Part shown: piece by piece, positions 1-7,778 of the stretch | Position numbering within the stretch: position 1 is the stretch's first letter | Layout of the letters: each line of letters opens with the position of its first letter | Assembly (NCBI GenBank): GCA_020632575.1 | Contig: JACKFH010000031.1 | Span: 1 to 48,133, forward strand | Direction: 5' to 3' | Length of the DNA: 48,133 bases | Source of the DNA: Candidatus Omnitrophota bacterium | GTDB taxonomy: Bacteria > Hinthialibacterota > Hinthialibacteria > OLB16 | The notes under the pieces: model-generated | Told to the model about the DNA's origin: nothing | Seen by the model: only the letters and a program-made list of their open reading frames with translations | Database searches by the model: none | Made by a program: the position numbers and the translations under genes

Positions 1-8
1 GAAATGAA

Positions 9-728
9 TCAGACGTTGGGCGGCTGGTAATTCTTGAGCCGCCCATACATCCGGAAGAGTTCCTTGAAAGCACGCAAGACAACCTTCGGGCTGCCGCCCG
101 ATTGCTCTCCGGCTGTGCGCGGTAGGTGAGTCACGCCGATCTGGGTGAAGGTGAAATCGGGTCGCTTCGAAAGCTTCGCCAGGAGTTCGGTGGTGATCAT
201 CGCCCCCTGAGTCTCGAATTGGATCGATTCGATGTGCTCTCTGCGAAACATCTTGAAGGCACAGTCTAGATCCCGAACCTTGATCCCAAAGAGAATGCGG
301 ATCAAAGTCCCCCAACATTTGGCAAATACCTTCCGGTGAAAAGGGTCCTGACGGTCCTTTCGAAAACCCAGTACGGCTTCATAGTCATCGATGGCATCCA
401 GAAAAAGGGAGATTTCTGTGATATCAAACTGACCATCTCCATCCGAGAAGAACACGAGATCTTTCGTCGCGCTTCGAAACCCGGTTTGAACCGCACCGCC
501 ATAGCCCTGATTGATTTCATGGTGGACGCCGCGAAATTCGGGAATCTCCTTCTCCAGCTCGTCGAGAACCATCCGTGTCCCATCGGTGCTGCCATCGTTG
601 ATGGCCAGGATTTCAAAGTCCTCGACCTTCCCATTCAAAGTTTCATGGGTTTTGCGGACAAGTGGACCGATGTTTTCCTCTTCGTTATGAGCGGGAAAGA
701 AGACTGTGAGACTTTTACGGGTCGGCAT
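9..728 (-). CDS. Family 2 glycosyltransferase (DPM1/DPMS-like)
   Basis: A 239-residue GT-A fold enzyme that probably transfers a sugar from a nucleotide sugar to a lipid or polyprenyl acceptor at the cytoplasmic face of the membrane. The start of the fold is visible (FFPAHNEEENIG near residue 10), followed by AINDGSTDGT near 42-51 and the metal-binding region FFSDGDGQFD near 93-102. The length matches short, soluble dolichol-phosphate-mannose-synthase-like GT2 proteins, which lack membrane helices. The ATG start is at 728 and the stop lies at the window edge, so the gene is complete. It is divergent from the next gene and no operon partner is visible on this side. The acceptor and the sugar cannot be told from sequence alone. 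Confidence 0.9.
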   Translation of the reverse strand: MPTRKSLTVFFPAHNEEENIGPLVRKTHETLNGKVEDFEILAINDGSTDGTRMVLDELEKEIPEFRGVHHEINQGYGGAVQTGFRSATKDLVFFSDGDGQFDITEISLFLDAIDDYEAVLGFRKDRQDPFHRKVFAKCWGTLIRILFGIKVRDLDCAFKMFRREHIESIQFETQGAMITTELLAKLSKRPDFTFTQIGVTHLPRTAGEQSGGSPKVVLRAFKELFRMYGRLKNYQPPNV

Positions 729-1059
729 CGATTGGAAATTCCCCCAAAACTGAAAGGCAGGTTAGCCAATCCCTAGTCTTTGAACAAGATGAAGCCGGAC
801 GCGGTAGGGAAAAGGGTCCCCATCTCTCGTGATCGGACGCCCGCCCATCCCTGGAGGATCGAGACCGGAATCCGTTGTCTCAAAAACGCGCCTTGCGACC
901 ACGGACATTCCCTTCAAAACAGTTACTTTCGCCACCCATGAAACGTTGGACAGATGTGGGCAGGATCTCCTCCCGCATGAGTCGCGGAACCGCTAACTTG
1001 GCTTCATGGCTCAAGCGGAGCACAACACCGACCAACAATCCTTGAAAGGAGACAGATCC
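729..1059. other. Intergenic region, no gene seen
   Basis: This 331-base gap separates the divergent glycosyltransferase and small membrane protein genes. I saw no open frame with coding character, no convincing sigma-70 promoter and no strong hairpin. The only clear signal is a Shine-Dalgarno site, AAAGGAGA, at about 1045-1052 just before the next gene. Confidence 0.5.
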
Positions 1060-1287
1060 ATGAAAACCTTGGTGCATCCGCCGGATTATCATCAGGTGGT
1101 TGGGGCGATACTCGGAATCGTCGCGGTTTTGTTGGGCGCCTTATTGTATTACAGCGGCGTTCAATATTTGGAAACCAATTTCGGCGGGGGCGTTCTTCCC
1201 CAGGAACGACATTTTCTCGCCATGGTCACCGGGGGAATCGTTCTTTCACTCCTGGCGATCGCTTATGCCTTCTCGCAAGAATCGTAA
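1060..1287 (+). CDS. Small two-helix membrane protein
   Basis: A 75-residue protein of unknown function. I chose the ATG at 1060 over an upstream ATG at 1006 because AAAGGAGA sits 7-8 bases before it and the extra 18 residues look non-coding. Two hydrophobic helices are visible, one near residues 12-30 (VVGAILGIVAVLLGALLYY) and one near 50-71 (FLAMVTGGIVLSLLAIAYAF). They are joined by a glycine-rich loop. The gene stands alone and ends tail to tail with the TrpD2-like gene, 34 bases apart. I do not recognise a family. Confidence 0.65.
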   Translation: MKTLVHPPDYHQVVGAILGIVAVLLGALLYYSGVQYLETNFGGGVLPQERHFLAMVTGGIVLSLLAIAYAFSQES

Positions 1288-1321
1288 GGAGCCGGTCGGA
1301 AATTGAACACGTGAGATTCAT

Positions 1322-2317
1322 CTAGACCGATCCGCTGACCCCTTGCCATCTGGAAGCGGCTAATTGAACGCCTTGATTCATGTCTTCGCGGATACCCGAA
1401 ATCCAGAGCAACATCCCCGCGGTCAGCATGGTCGCCTTCATTCCATCCTCGTCCTCTCCCGCAAAGACTCGCCGCGTCAGGGCCGCACATTCGTTCGGAC
1501 CTCCAGGCAGGGGAACCTCCTCCTCGATACGCAGATTGAACTCGCCCGGATCAAGTTTGAAGGTTTCCGTCTCCCGATCCCTTTCGATCAGGCAGACGTT
1601 GGTGGGAGCCGAGTTCTTGGGTTCGATCGATCCTTGGCTTCCTTGGACAACAAGTGTTTTCGGATAACTCAATTCCCTCACCACGCGATCCATCTGACGG
1701 AAGACCGGACCGTGAAATACGCCGGTGATGTAAGGACTTCTGGCGGGATTGATCAATTTCTCGGCGGTCGAAAGGTAGGGTCGTTTCCCAAGGAGTTCGC
1801 GCCATTCCTTCAACGGTCCGAGTGCGGGGATCGCCCGCGACATTTCGACACAAGCCCAGCCTCGGTCGCGGAGCAAGTCGGCGGCCTCGGCGAAGGTCGA
1901 GGTCGGGGGATACCCAAGGGCCTGAAAAACCAGTGAGGGTGTGACCCCTTTCTTTGGGGGGACATCCCGGTCGCTGAGGACCAATACTTTCGCTCCGGAG
2001 GCAGCGGCAAGGAGCGCGGCGGCCGGGGTCCAAACCATCAGCCGATCCTTCCCGTCAAACGGCGACGCTACAGTCACCAGGTTTTCGATATCCCAGTCGG
2101 CCGGATCGCAATGGTCATGGAAAGCGTCCACCGCTCCGATAAGTTCGGAATCCGCTTCTCCCTTGACTCGCATCGCCATGGTGAGAGCGCCAAACTCGAC
2201 CGGGTGGACCTCGCCGGAGAGAATCAGATTGTTCGCCTCACGAGCCTCTTCGCGGGTCAAGTCCTTTGAACCGCGAGGACCCACCGCGACTTTTTGGATG
2301 TAAGGTTTCAGGGTCAT
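1322..2317 (-). CDS. Anthranilate phosphoribosyltransferase-like protein (TrpD2/YbiB type)
   Basis: A 331-residue protein with the layout of the glycosyltransferase family 3/4 fold. The N-terminal helical part (residues 1-70) includes LTREEAREANNLILSGEV and GALTMAMRVKGE. A larger alpha/beta domain follows. The diphosphate loop GTGGD of true TrpD is replaced by VASPFDGKDR near residues 84-93, as in the YbiB/TrpD2 group. Members of that group bind nucleic acid or have unknown activity and do not make tryptophan. No other trp genes are nearby, which supports that reading. The ATG at 2317 has only a weak ribosome site. The gene follows the methyltransferase gene after a 108-base gap that holds a stem-loop. 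Confidence 0.8.
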   Translation of the reverse strand: MTLKPYIQKVAVGPRGSKDLTREEAREANNLILSGEVHPVEFGALTMAMRVKGEADSELIGAVDAFHDHCDPADWDIENLVTVASPFDGKDRLMVWTPAAALLAAASGAKVLVLSDRDVPPKKGVTPSLVFQALGYPPTSTFAEAADLLRDRGWACVEMSRAIPALGPLKEWRELLGKRPYLSTAEKLINPARSPYITGVFHGPVFRQMDRVVRELSYPKTLVVQGSQGSIEPKNSAPTNVCLIERDRETETFKLDPGEFNLRIEEEVPLPGGPNECAALTRRVFAGEDEDGMKATMLTAGMLLWISGIREDMNQGVQLAASRWQGVSGSV

Positions 2318-2353
2318 GATTTCATTGTAGACGCGAAGGAACCCATTTCACAC

Positions 2354-2383
2354 GGCGCCCGCGCAGGGTTGAAACCCGGCGCC
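2354..2383 (-). other. GC-rich stem-loop between methyltransferase and TrpD2-like genes
   Basis: Arms GGCGCC at 2354-2359 and 2378-2383 flank an inner stem GGGT/ACCC (2366-2369 and 2374-2377) with a TGAA loop and a six-base bulge on one side. No run of U follows on either strand. It could slow or partly end transcription between the two genes, or stabilise the upstream mRNA, but it is not a classical terminator. Confidence 0.4.
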
Positions 2384-2425
2384 AACCATACGAAGTCCCC
2401 TTTGGGGACTGGACCGATTTCAATT

Positions 2426-3082
2426 TTACGTATTGGCGGAACTCTGTGGCTTTTCGAGGTTCAAGGTGAAAGCAAATCGGTTCCCATAGAAATGCCCCTC
2501 TCGGAATCCCGCTGATAGGCCCAGTCGGGCCACCGTGTCACGACTTTGAAAGTGAGGGTCGAAGATCATTTCCGACACCGACAAGAATCCCCCTGGTTTT
2601 AAGGCTTGGAAGATCTCACGGAGGGCGGCCTCTCGATCGGGAATCTCTCCCAGGACGGTCACCAGCAACGCCCGGTCGAAACGTTCGGGCTCAAGATTCA
2701 CCCTTTCCATGTCACCCTGAAGGAACTGAATGTTCGTGAGGTTTTCCTTCAAGGCTTTCTCCCGAACTCGTTGGAGCATCTCCTCCTGAATATCCATCGC
2801 GACCACATCCCCGCCTTGCTGGGCAAGGTGGCGGGCGATCGGGATAGCGACTCGCCCTGGACCGCAACCCACATCCAAAACGGTCATTCCGGGTCGAAGA
2901 TCCAAGTGTTGGAGGATGGTCTCAGCTCGGCACGTTTTCGCAAATGGATTGTCCAGCTCGACAAACCAACGCAACCAGGAGGGGCAAGGGAGTGAGCGGC
3001 GGCGGGAACTTAATCTCCACACGATGCCAATCAGAAGAAACAGTCCGACGATCCCACCTACGAGAGTCAAGATCTCCATCAT
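2426..3082 (-). CDS. Membrane-anchored class I SAM-dependent methyltransferase
   Basis: A 218-residue protein with one N-terminal membrane helix (ILTLVGGIVGLFLLIGIVW, about residues 3-21), a basic patch SSRRR, and a cytoplasmic Rossmann methyltransferase domain. Motif I VLDVGCGPGRVAIP starts near residue 67, the acidic residue of motif II lies in VVAMDIQEEM, and ALLVTVLGEIPD and LKPGGFLSVSEM mark the later motifs. This resembles UbiE/COQ5-type enzymes, but the substrate cannot be assigned. I prefer the ATG at 3082, with GGAG 9 bases upstream, over a TTG at 3103. It follows the unknown 199-residue protein gene after about 108 bases. Confidence 0.85.
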   Translation of the reverse strand: MMEILTLVGGIVGLFLLIGIVWRLSSRRRSLPCPSWLRWFVELDNPFAKTCRAETILQHLDLRPGMTVLDVGCGPGRVAIPIARHLAQQGGDVVAMDIQEEMLQRVREKALKENLTNIQFLQGDMERVNLEPERFDRALLVTVLGEIPDREAALREIFQALKPGGFLSVSEMIFDPHFQSRDTVARLGLSAGFREGHFYGNRFAFTLNLEKPQSSANT

Positions 3083-3190
3083 GTTCGTTTTCTCCGGCAG
3101 CAACTTTGACCGGGCGCCCGGAACGGGTCCTTTTGTGAATCAATCCGACCAAGAGAGAATTCAGTGCGTCTCAGACATTTCATCCGATCA

Positions 3191-3790
3191 TCATTGTTCG
3201 GTCTCGAACTTTTCAAGTGAGGCCCGAGCTTCGGAATCCGATCCGATGAGACCGCTCAGGATGCCCACCTTGGTTCGGGCCCCGCCCTTCTCTCCCCGGG
3301 CCGCGTCATAGATTTGAATATCGAGCAGTCCTCGACGCCGTTCGTAGTAGTAGATCCAGAAAGGGTAATAGAAGAGGTCGACTTTCCCGGATCCGACGAT
3401 GGTCGGTTTCTCGCGCTGACCGCGGCGTCGGAGGATGGTCTTGAGGAGTTCGCGACGACCGATCTCGACGGCTTCCTTCTCATCGATCTTGAGATCGAAG
3501 ACCTCCCCCTCGACCTCGTCTTTTTCCTCCAAGTTCTCGTGCATCTCGAAGATCGCGAAGGAGCCGGAATGCGCCTCGACCGAGACATCGATCTCGCCAG
3601 GCCCGATTTTGGAGTCGACAAGGACAGTCACGATGTAGTGGGGAAGCCAGACAAGTTGGGTTCGGGGAAGACGAGGGCTTTTGGTTGGATCGGAGCGAAC
3701 GCGGAACAGACCCCAAAGATTCTTCCATTCGCGACGTTCGAAATGGGCGAGGGCGGAGGCCTCCGAAACCCTCGGTTCGATGATCCGCAT
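3191..3790 (-). CDS. Unknown soluble protein in symporter operon
   Basis: A 199-residue protein without signal peptide or membrane helix, so probably cytoplasmic. I do not recognise the family. It is rich in charged residues and has a run of glutamate and lysine near 88-115. It ends with an aromatic stretch, DLFYYPFWIYYYERRRG near 136-152, and a beta-rich tail (LLDIQIYDAARGEKGG). The ATG at 3790 lies only 6 bases after the stop of the 81-residue membrane protein, so the two are very likely co-transcribed with the symporter. The aromatic, basic segment could bind a membrane surface or a membrane partner, but this is a guess. Confidence 0.65.
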   Translation of the reverse strand: MRIIEPRVSEASALAHFERREWKNLWGLFRVRSDPTKSPRLPRTQLVWLPHYIVTVLVDSKIGPGEIDVSVEAHSGSFAIFEMHENLEEKDEVEGEVFDLKIDEKEAVEIGRRELLKTILRRRGQREKPTIVGSGKVDLFYYPFWIYYYERRRGLLDIQIYDAARGEKGGARTKVGILSGLIGSDSEARASLEKFETEQ

Positions 3791-3796
3791 GGCGGG

Positions 3797-4042
3797 TTAC
3801 TTGGAGAGTTTCTTTGTGCCTCGAATCCCCGCCACCATCATGATGACTCCGACTGCAAGCAGTGCCAATCCGGCGACGACATTGACCACCATCGCGTGGC
3901 TCCTCTGCGCGAACAGAGTCCCCACCAAAACAGGGATCGACATCACGGTGATGAAGATGCCGAGCACCGTTTGCGTTTCGGCGTCGCGGCGGCTGTGCTC
4001 GCCATCTCGAATTTCTTTTTCCGATTTCTCGTTTTCGTTCAT
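3797..4042 (-). CDS. Small two-helix membrane protein in symporter operon
   Basis: An 81-residue protein with a highly charged N-terminal tail (MNENEKSEKEIRDGEHSRRD) followed by two membrane helices, about 26-44 and 50-72 (VVNVVAGLALLAVGVIMMVAG), and a short basic C-terminus. It lies 12 bases after the 87-residue gene and 6 bases before the 199-residue gene. It resembles in size and layout the short accessory proteins (DUF485/DUF997 type) seen beside other sodium/solute symporters, but no sequence motif of those families is evident. Confidence 0.65.
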   Translation of the reverse strand: MNENEKSEKEIRDGEHSRRDAETQTVLGIFITVMSIPVLVGTLFAQRSHAMVVNVVAGLALLAVGVIMMVAGIRGTKKLSK

Positions 4043-4054
4043 GAATTCTTCTCT

Positions 4055-4318
4055 TTAAAGATAAAGGTACACGATGACATGCGGCATCATCGAGATGACA
4101 GTCCAAAACCTGAGGTCGTGCCAGATATGTTTGCTCGGCGCCTCAAGATTCACATACTCCTTCTTCAATCCGACAAAGACCCACACCATAGTCCCGATGA
4201 AGTAGGAGAGGGCGACGATCTTCGCCCAGGGCATATACACCCCCGCCAGCGCTTGGTCGATGGGTTGGAAAAGGTGCTGGAGCAAAGGCCCCAACGTGCT
4301 ATTGATCCATTCACTCAC
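4055..4318 (-). CDS. Small membrane protein directly downstream of the symporter
   Basis: An 87-residue protein starting with GTG at 4318, supported by GGAGG nine bases upstream. It has an amphipathic start, a membrane helix near 32-50 (KIVALSYFIGTMVWVFVGL), a polar linker ending KHIWHDLRFW and a second helix near 71-87. It sits 27 bases behind the symporter gene, and its tail is almost flush with the end of the second helix. Its position suggests a symporter subunit or assembly partner. I do not recognise a family. Confidence 0.65.
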   Translation of the reverse strand: MSEWINSTLGPLLQHLFQPIDQALAGVYMPWAKIVALSYFIGTMVWVFVGLKKEYVNLEAPSKHIWHDLRFWTVISMMPHVIVYLYL

Positions 4319-4345
4319 TTGATCATTCCTCCGTTTCGGGCCCGA

Positions 4346-6199
4346 TTACTTCGAAGCCTTTTCCCCCAGAACTCTTTGAATCTCGCCATCATGCATGACC
4401 TGTCCCCAAACCAAGCCACGGATCTTCTCCTCCGGCTCCGGCGGGGTGAGGAGACTCACCACCACAGTCACAATCATTGAGAAGACGAACGACCACCATG
4501 CCACGAAGAGGAAGGGGTCATCCGAGGGGAAGAGCCCATCGATTGAGTTCAGGGTGAGTGTAAACACGACTCCAAGTGACAGGCCGGCTAGCCCACCCCA
4601 TCGATTCGCCCGAGGCCAAATGATTCCAAGCAAGAGGATCGCCAGTGTCGGGCCCTGGAACATCGACAAGAGAGTCTGGATAAACACATAAAGCCCCTCC
4701 GCTTGCCCGATCCACGGCGCCATGATGCCGGCGAGGATGATGAAAACCAAAGTGAAGGCCCGCCCCATGAAGAGACCGAATTTCTCGTCCATCTCTTTCC
4801 CGGAGAAGATCTGGTAGAACCGTCCGAACAGGTCGGTGGTCCAGATGGTGCTGGCCGAACTCAGGGTCGAGTCGACGCTCGACATCAGCGCCGCGAACAG
4901 CGCGACGAACATGAGGCCTTTCAGCCCCGGCGGGAGAAGCATCCCAATCATTTCGGGCACAGCTCGGTCCCCCTCCGCCAAGTCGGGTATGAGCACCACC
5001 GCGCAGAGCCCCGGCACCGCCACCATCAGCGGGATAAAGGATTTCAGAAATCCACCGAAGAGCATGCCCCCCTTGGCGTCCCATTCGGATCGAGCGCCGA
5101 GGGTCCTTTGAACGATCGCCTGATTGCCGCTCATGTAGGCGACCGCGAGCACAATGCCCAACCCGAACACGATGCCGGTCCAGGGATAGGGTTTGTCGGT
5201 GTGGTGCGGAAGCAGGATCTTGAAGTGGCTCTCATAGGTGCGCAACTGGAACTCGGGTTCTTCCTCCGAGGTCACCACTCCGGAGAGCGCCGATTCGATC
5301 AACTCTTTAGCCTTGGTGCGGGTGGCGGCGATGTCTTCAGATTTAGTGGCATCGATTTCGACTGTCTCCAACCGAGCGACAAACCGGTTCGGATTCGCAT
5401 TGTCTGTCCGCATGGGAGCACGGTCCACTTTGGTCACATTGAAACCGGCTTTGGCGAGGGCTTCCTCGACAGTGGCGGGTTGGATTTCCTCCTCGGACTG
5501 GAGCGAGATGATCACACGTGGTTCGGTCGAGGTAATTTTCTCCTGAAGTCCGACCGGTCCGCCGACCTCCCACATGCTAAGCACCAGAAGAGAAATGCCG
5601 CCGATAAACATGATGATCAGCTGAACGACATCGACCATAACCACCGCGGAAAGACCGCCGGAGAAAGTGTAGACGCCGGTGATAAAGACCATCAGCCAGA
5701 CGACCAATTCGGGATCCCAACCAAGCATGGTGTTCATGAGTTCATCGCCGGTCACCCAAAGCATCAATGACAGCATGGTCAAAAGAAAAATGCCCCACAT
5801 GGCGGCGTGGATGATTTGAACTCCCGCGTTGTAGCGACGGCCCAGCCACTCCGGGATGGTGTAAACGCCCGAGCGCCAGAAATAAGGAACAAAGACAAAG
5901 GCGGCGAAAACCATCGCGGGCATCGACCCGATCCAATCGAAGTTGGCGACCGCGATGCCATCGGTGAAGGCGCTTCCCGCCACGGCGACAAAGTCCATGG
6001 CGCCGATGTCGCTAACGACAATCGACATGCCGATGGCCCAGAACGGGAGAGCGCGGCTGGCGACAAAAAAATCGCCCGCGTCTTTGACATATTTCCCAAA
6101 AAATGTTCCGAGAACGAACACCCCGATCATGTACATGATCACGATCGTGACATCGATTCCGGCCAAAGCCCCGGCGGCTCCTTGCATAGTTGGACCCAT
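4346..6199 (-). CDS. Sodium/solute symporter (SSS family) with soluble insert
   Basis: A 617-residue inner-membrane transporter of the SSS/SGLT superfamily, expected to use a sodium gradient to import a small solute such as a sugar or organic acid. Family features include GDFFVASRALPFWAIGMSIV near 42-61, YTIPEWLGRRY near 113-123, FSGGLSAVVMVDVVQ near 179-193, and FAALMSSVDSTLSSAST in the C-terminal half. Residues about 222-325 are an insert of roughly 100 mostly charged residues, between two membrane helices and probably outside the cytoplasm. That makes the protein longer than usual (about 480-550). The gene heads a run of four closely spaced genes. Its leader contains several inverted repeats. 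The substrate is unknown. Confidence 0.9.
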   Translation of the reverse strand: MGPTMQGAAGALAGIDVTIVIMYMIGVFVLGTFFGKYVKDAGDFFVASRALPFWAIGMSIVVSDIGAMDFVAVAGSAFTDGIAVANFDWIGSMPAMVFAAFVFVPYFWRSGVYTIPEWLGRRYNAGVQIIHAAMWGIFLLTMLSLMLWVTGDELMNTMLGWDPELVVWLMVFITGVYTFSGGLSAVVMVDVVQLIIMFIGGISLLVLSMWEVGGPVGLQEKITSTEPRVIISLQSEEEIQPATVEEALAKAGFNVTKVDRAPMRTDNANPNRFVARLETVEIDATKSEDIAATRTKAKELIESALSGVVTSEEEPEFQLRTYESHFKILLPHHTDKPYPWTGIVFGLGIVLAVAYMSGNQAIVQRTLGARSEWDAKGGMLFGGFLKSFIPLMVAVPGLCAVVLIPDLAEGDRAVPEMIGMLLPPGLKGLMFVALFAALMSSVDSTLSSASTIWTTDLFGRFYQIFSGKEMDEKFGLFMGRAFTLVFIILAGIMAPWIGQAEGLYVFIQTLLSMFQGPTLAILLLGIIWPRANRWGGLAGLSLGVVFTLTLNSIDGLFPSDDPFLFVAWWSFVFSMIVTVVVSLLTPPEPEEKIRGLVWGQVMHDGEIQRVLGEKASK

Positions 6200-6301
6200 C
6201 TCTTCTTTCGTTATTTAAAGCGGATAAAGATTCATTCTCGCTTGAGATTTCACGAGGTTGATTCAAAATTCATCCGGAAAAGGACAAATCCGCGGCGACC
6301 A

Positions 6302-6402
6302 CGCCAAAAAATTTCGGCGGAGTATGACAGAACTCCTAAAGCCCTTCAACGGGGTTTCCTCACCCAAACCTAACAGAGAGTGGGGCTTAGGAAAAACTCT
6401 CT
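6302..6402 (-). promoter_or_regulatory. Stacked inverted repeats, possible structured leader of the symporter operon
   Basis: Four inverted repeats lie within 101 bases, ending about 100 bases before the symporter start. They are CGCC/GGCG (6302-6305 with 6316-6319), GGAGT/ACTCC (6319-6323 with 6332-6336), TCCTA-AGCCC/GGGCTTAGGA (6334-6344 with 6383-6392, one bulge) enclosing GGTTT/AAACC (6353-6357 with 6366-6370), and AGAGAGT/ACTCTCT (6375-6381 with 6396-6402). The last two overlap and cannot form together. That fits an RNA switch or attenuator if transcription toward the symporter begins upstream of 6402. No known riboswitch class is recognised. Confidence 0.35.
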
Positions 6403-6468
6403 CAAGGTGAACCCACCCCCATCCCAATCGATTTGCAATCATTTGGGGACGACCGGAATCAATGTCGA

Positions 6469-6496
6469 TTGCAAACGTTTGCACACTGTGTATATT
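6469..6496 (+). promoter_or_regulatory. Sigma-70-like promoter of the glycosidase-like gene
   Basis: TTGCAA (6469-6474) and TATATT (6491-6496) are separated by 16 bases and match the -35 and -10 consensus at 4 and 5 of 6 positions. Transcription would start near 6503, giving a leader of about 23 bases ahead of the ATG at 6526. The -35 box lies inside the palindrome at 6470-6483. Confidence 0.5.
6470..6483. promoter_or_regulatory. LacI/CcpA-type operator
   Basis: TGCAAACGTTTGCA is a perfect 14-base palindrome and fits TGNAANCGNTTNCA, the general operator pattern of LacI/GalR-family regulators such as CcpA. It covers the -35 box of the plus-strand promoter, so a bound protein should repress the gene for the secreted glycosidase-like protein. 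No LacI-family gene lies in the window. Confidence 0.6.
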
Positions 6497-6525
6497 AGCC
6501 CCTTCTTTAATCTGTGGAGGTCAAA

Positions 6526-7725
6526 ATGTTTGAGCGTGCACTCGTTGGAATTTTCTTGTTCGGTCTGATGGTTTCCGTTTCCGGGGCGGAATCCCCTCGC
6601 AATCTCGGAACCGACCGTCATGTCTTTATCGATCGGAGGATGGTGGATGTCCTGTCCAACGCCGAACTCACGGTGAATCCGCCGGACCGGGAGGAACTGG
6701 TGTTGATCGCGGACAAGCCTTGGGAGTCCGGAGGGATCACCTCTTATGGGAATGTCCTTTGGGATCCCGAGGCGAAGGAATACAAACTTTATTATGTGCC
6801 GGTCAGTTGGGATGCCGAGCCGGGCTATTGCACGGCGCTGGCCACCTCCAAGGACGGGATTCATTGGGAGAAACCGAACCTGGGGCAGGTGGAATGGAAC
6901 GGGTCGAAGGAGAACAACATCGTGGTCTGGGCGCAGCGAGAAGGGACGGTGGCGGTCGATCCCTCCGCTCCGCCGGAAAAACGGTTCGCGCTGGTTTCGA
7001 GCGCGCCCGAGGTGGGAACCCAACTCTTCACCTCCCCCGATGGCATCGATTTCACACTTCAGGAGGGTCAACTCTCGCCGCATCAATCGGACAGCCAGAT
7101 CTCCACCTTTTGGGACGATCGGATCGGGAAGTGGGCGCACTACTTCAAGGTGTATGAGGGCGAGGATGGATGGCACACCGATTCGAAGGTCGAGGTGAGC
7201 AAAACCATTCCCTATCCACAGGACGAACCCCTGGGTCGATCGGTCGGGCGTGTGGTCACCGAGAAACTTTCCGACCCCTGGAAGGAGCCCTTCCTCTGTG
7301 TCATGTCCCGCGACTCTCGCGATCCTGAAAGGATGGATCTTTACACCAACGCGGCGATCAAATACGACCGCGCCCCTGAAACCTATCTCGCTTTCCCCAC
7401 CCCCTACTACCACTACAACGAACCCGAGTCGCGCGCTTACCTGAACGAACCGACCCTCGCGATCGGGGGGAAGCGGAACGATGGGGTGATCGAGACACAA
7501 CTCGCGGTCAGCCGAGACGGCATCGATTGGACGAGGTATCGGACCCACTACATCCCGCTTCATCGCTACGAAGATCTCGAACTCAAGGTTCTCCATGTCT
7601 ATCCGGGAATCGTCCGAGAGGGGGATGAACTTGTTCAATACTTCGCGGGCTACACCTTCACCCATGGCGACACCCAAGTTCGATACAAGAATCTTGGCCG
7701 CAAACTGAGCGGGTATTCCGAGTAG
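6526..7725 (+). CDS. Secreted five-blade propeller glycosidase-like protein, N-terminal part (frameshifted)
   Basis: The ATG at 6526 is preceded by GGAGG at 6516-6520. A signal peptide follows (MFERALVGIFLFGLMVSVSG), so I reject the GTG at 6514. The 399 residues contain repeated blades with motifs such as YYVPVSWDA, ATSKDGIHWEKP and AVSRDGIDWTRY, as in GH32/GH43-like five-blade propellers of unclear substrate. The frame stops at 7723-7725 in the middle of a conserved stretch that continues in another frame (see next entry). A single missing G in the GGG at 7711-7713 would join the two into a protein of about 517 residues. It is therefore either a sequencing error or a disrupted gene. The operator and promoter upstream suggest sugar-responsive control. 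Confidence 0.85.
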   Translation: MFERALVGIFLFGLMVSVSGAESPRNLGTDRHVFIDRRMVDVLSNAELTVNPPDREELVLIADKPWESGGITSYGNVLWDPEAKEYKLYYVPVSWDAEPGYCTALATSKDGIHWEKPNLGQVEWNGSKENNIVVWAQREGTVAVDPSAPPEKRFALVSSAPEVGTQLFTSPDGIDFTLQEGQLSPHQSDSQISTFWDDRIGKWAHYFKVYEGEDGWHTDSKVEVSKTIPYPQDEPLGRSVGRVVTEKLSDPWKEPFLCVMSRDSRDPERMDLYTNAAIKYDRAPETYLAFPTPYYHYNEPESRAYLNEPTLAIGGKRNDGVIETQLAVSRDGIDWTRYRTHYIPLHRYEDLELKVLHVYPGIVREGDELVQYFAGYTFTHGDTQVRYKNLGRKLSGYSE

Positions 7726-7778
7726 TCCAACGTCTCGATGGTTTTGTTTCGATCGACTTCGACTACGAGGGGGGGATT

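Larger units (their letters stand above)
6200..6525. other. Divergent regulatory region between symporter and glycosidase-like gene
   Basis: This 326-base gap holds no gene. It contains the inverted-repeat cluster at 6302-6402 on the symporter side, and a promoter with an overlapping operator at 6469-6496 on the plus-strand side. A Shine-Dalgarno GGAGG lies at 6516-6520. Confidence 0.6.

Noticed and set aside
3314..4480. Long open frame on the plus strand opposite the small membrane protein genes
   Set aside because: It lies antisense to several clear genes, is rich in His/Arg/Asp runs typical of a mirrored GC-rich frame, and has no recognisable domain.
4703..5770. Plus-strand frame opposite the symporter
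   Set aside because: Antisense to a well-supported transporter; composition is that of a shadow frame.
6341..6371. Possible RNase P or known riboswitch core in the symporter leader
   Set aside because: A GAGGAAAC-like string on the minus strand is only superficially similar; the needed flanking helices are missing.
6439..7677. Minus-strand frame opposite the glycosidase-like gene
   Set aside because: No domains, and it runs across the promoter and operator region. The opposite strand has a signal peptide and family motifs.
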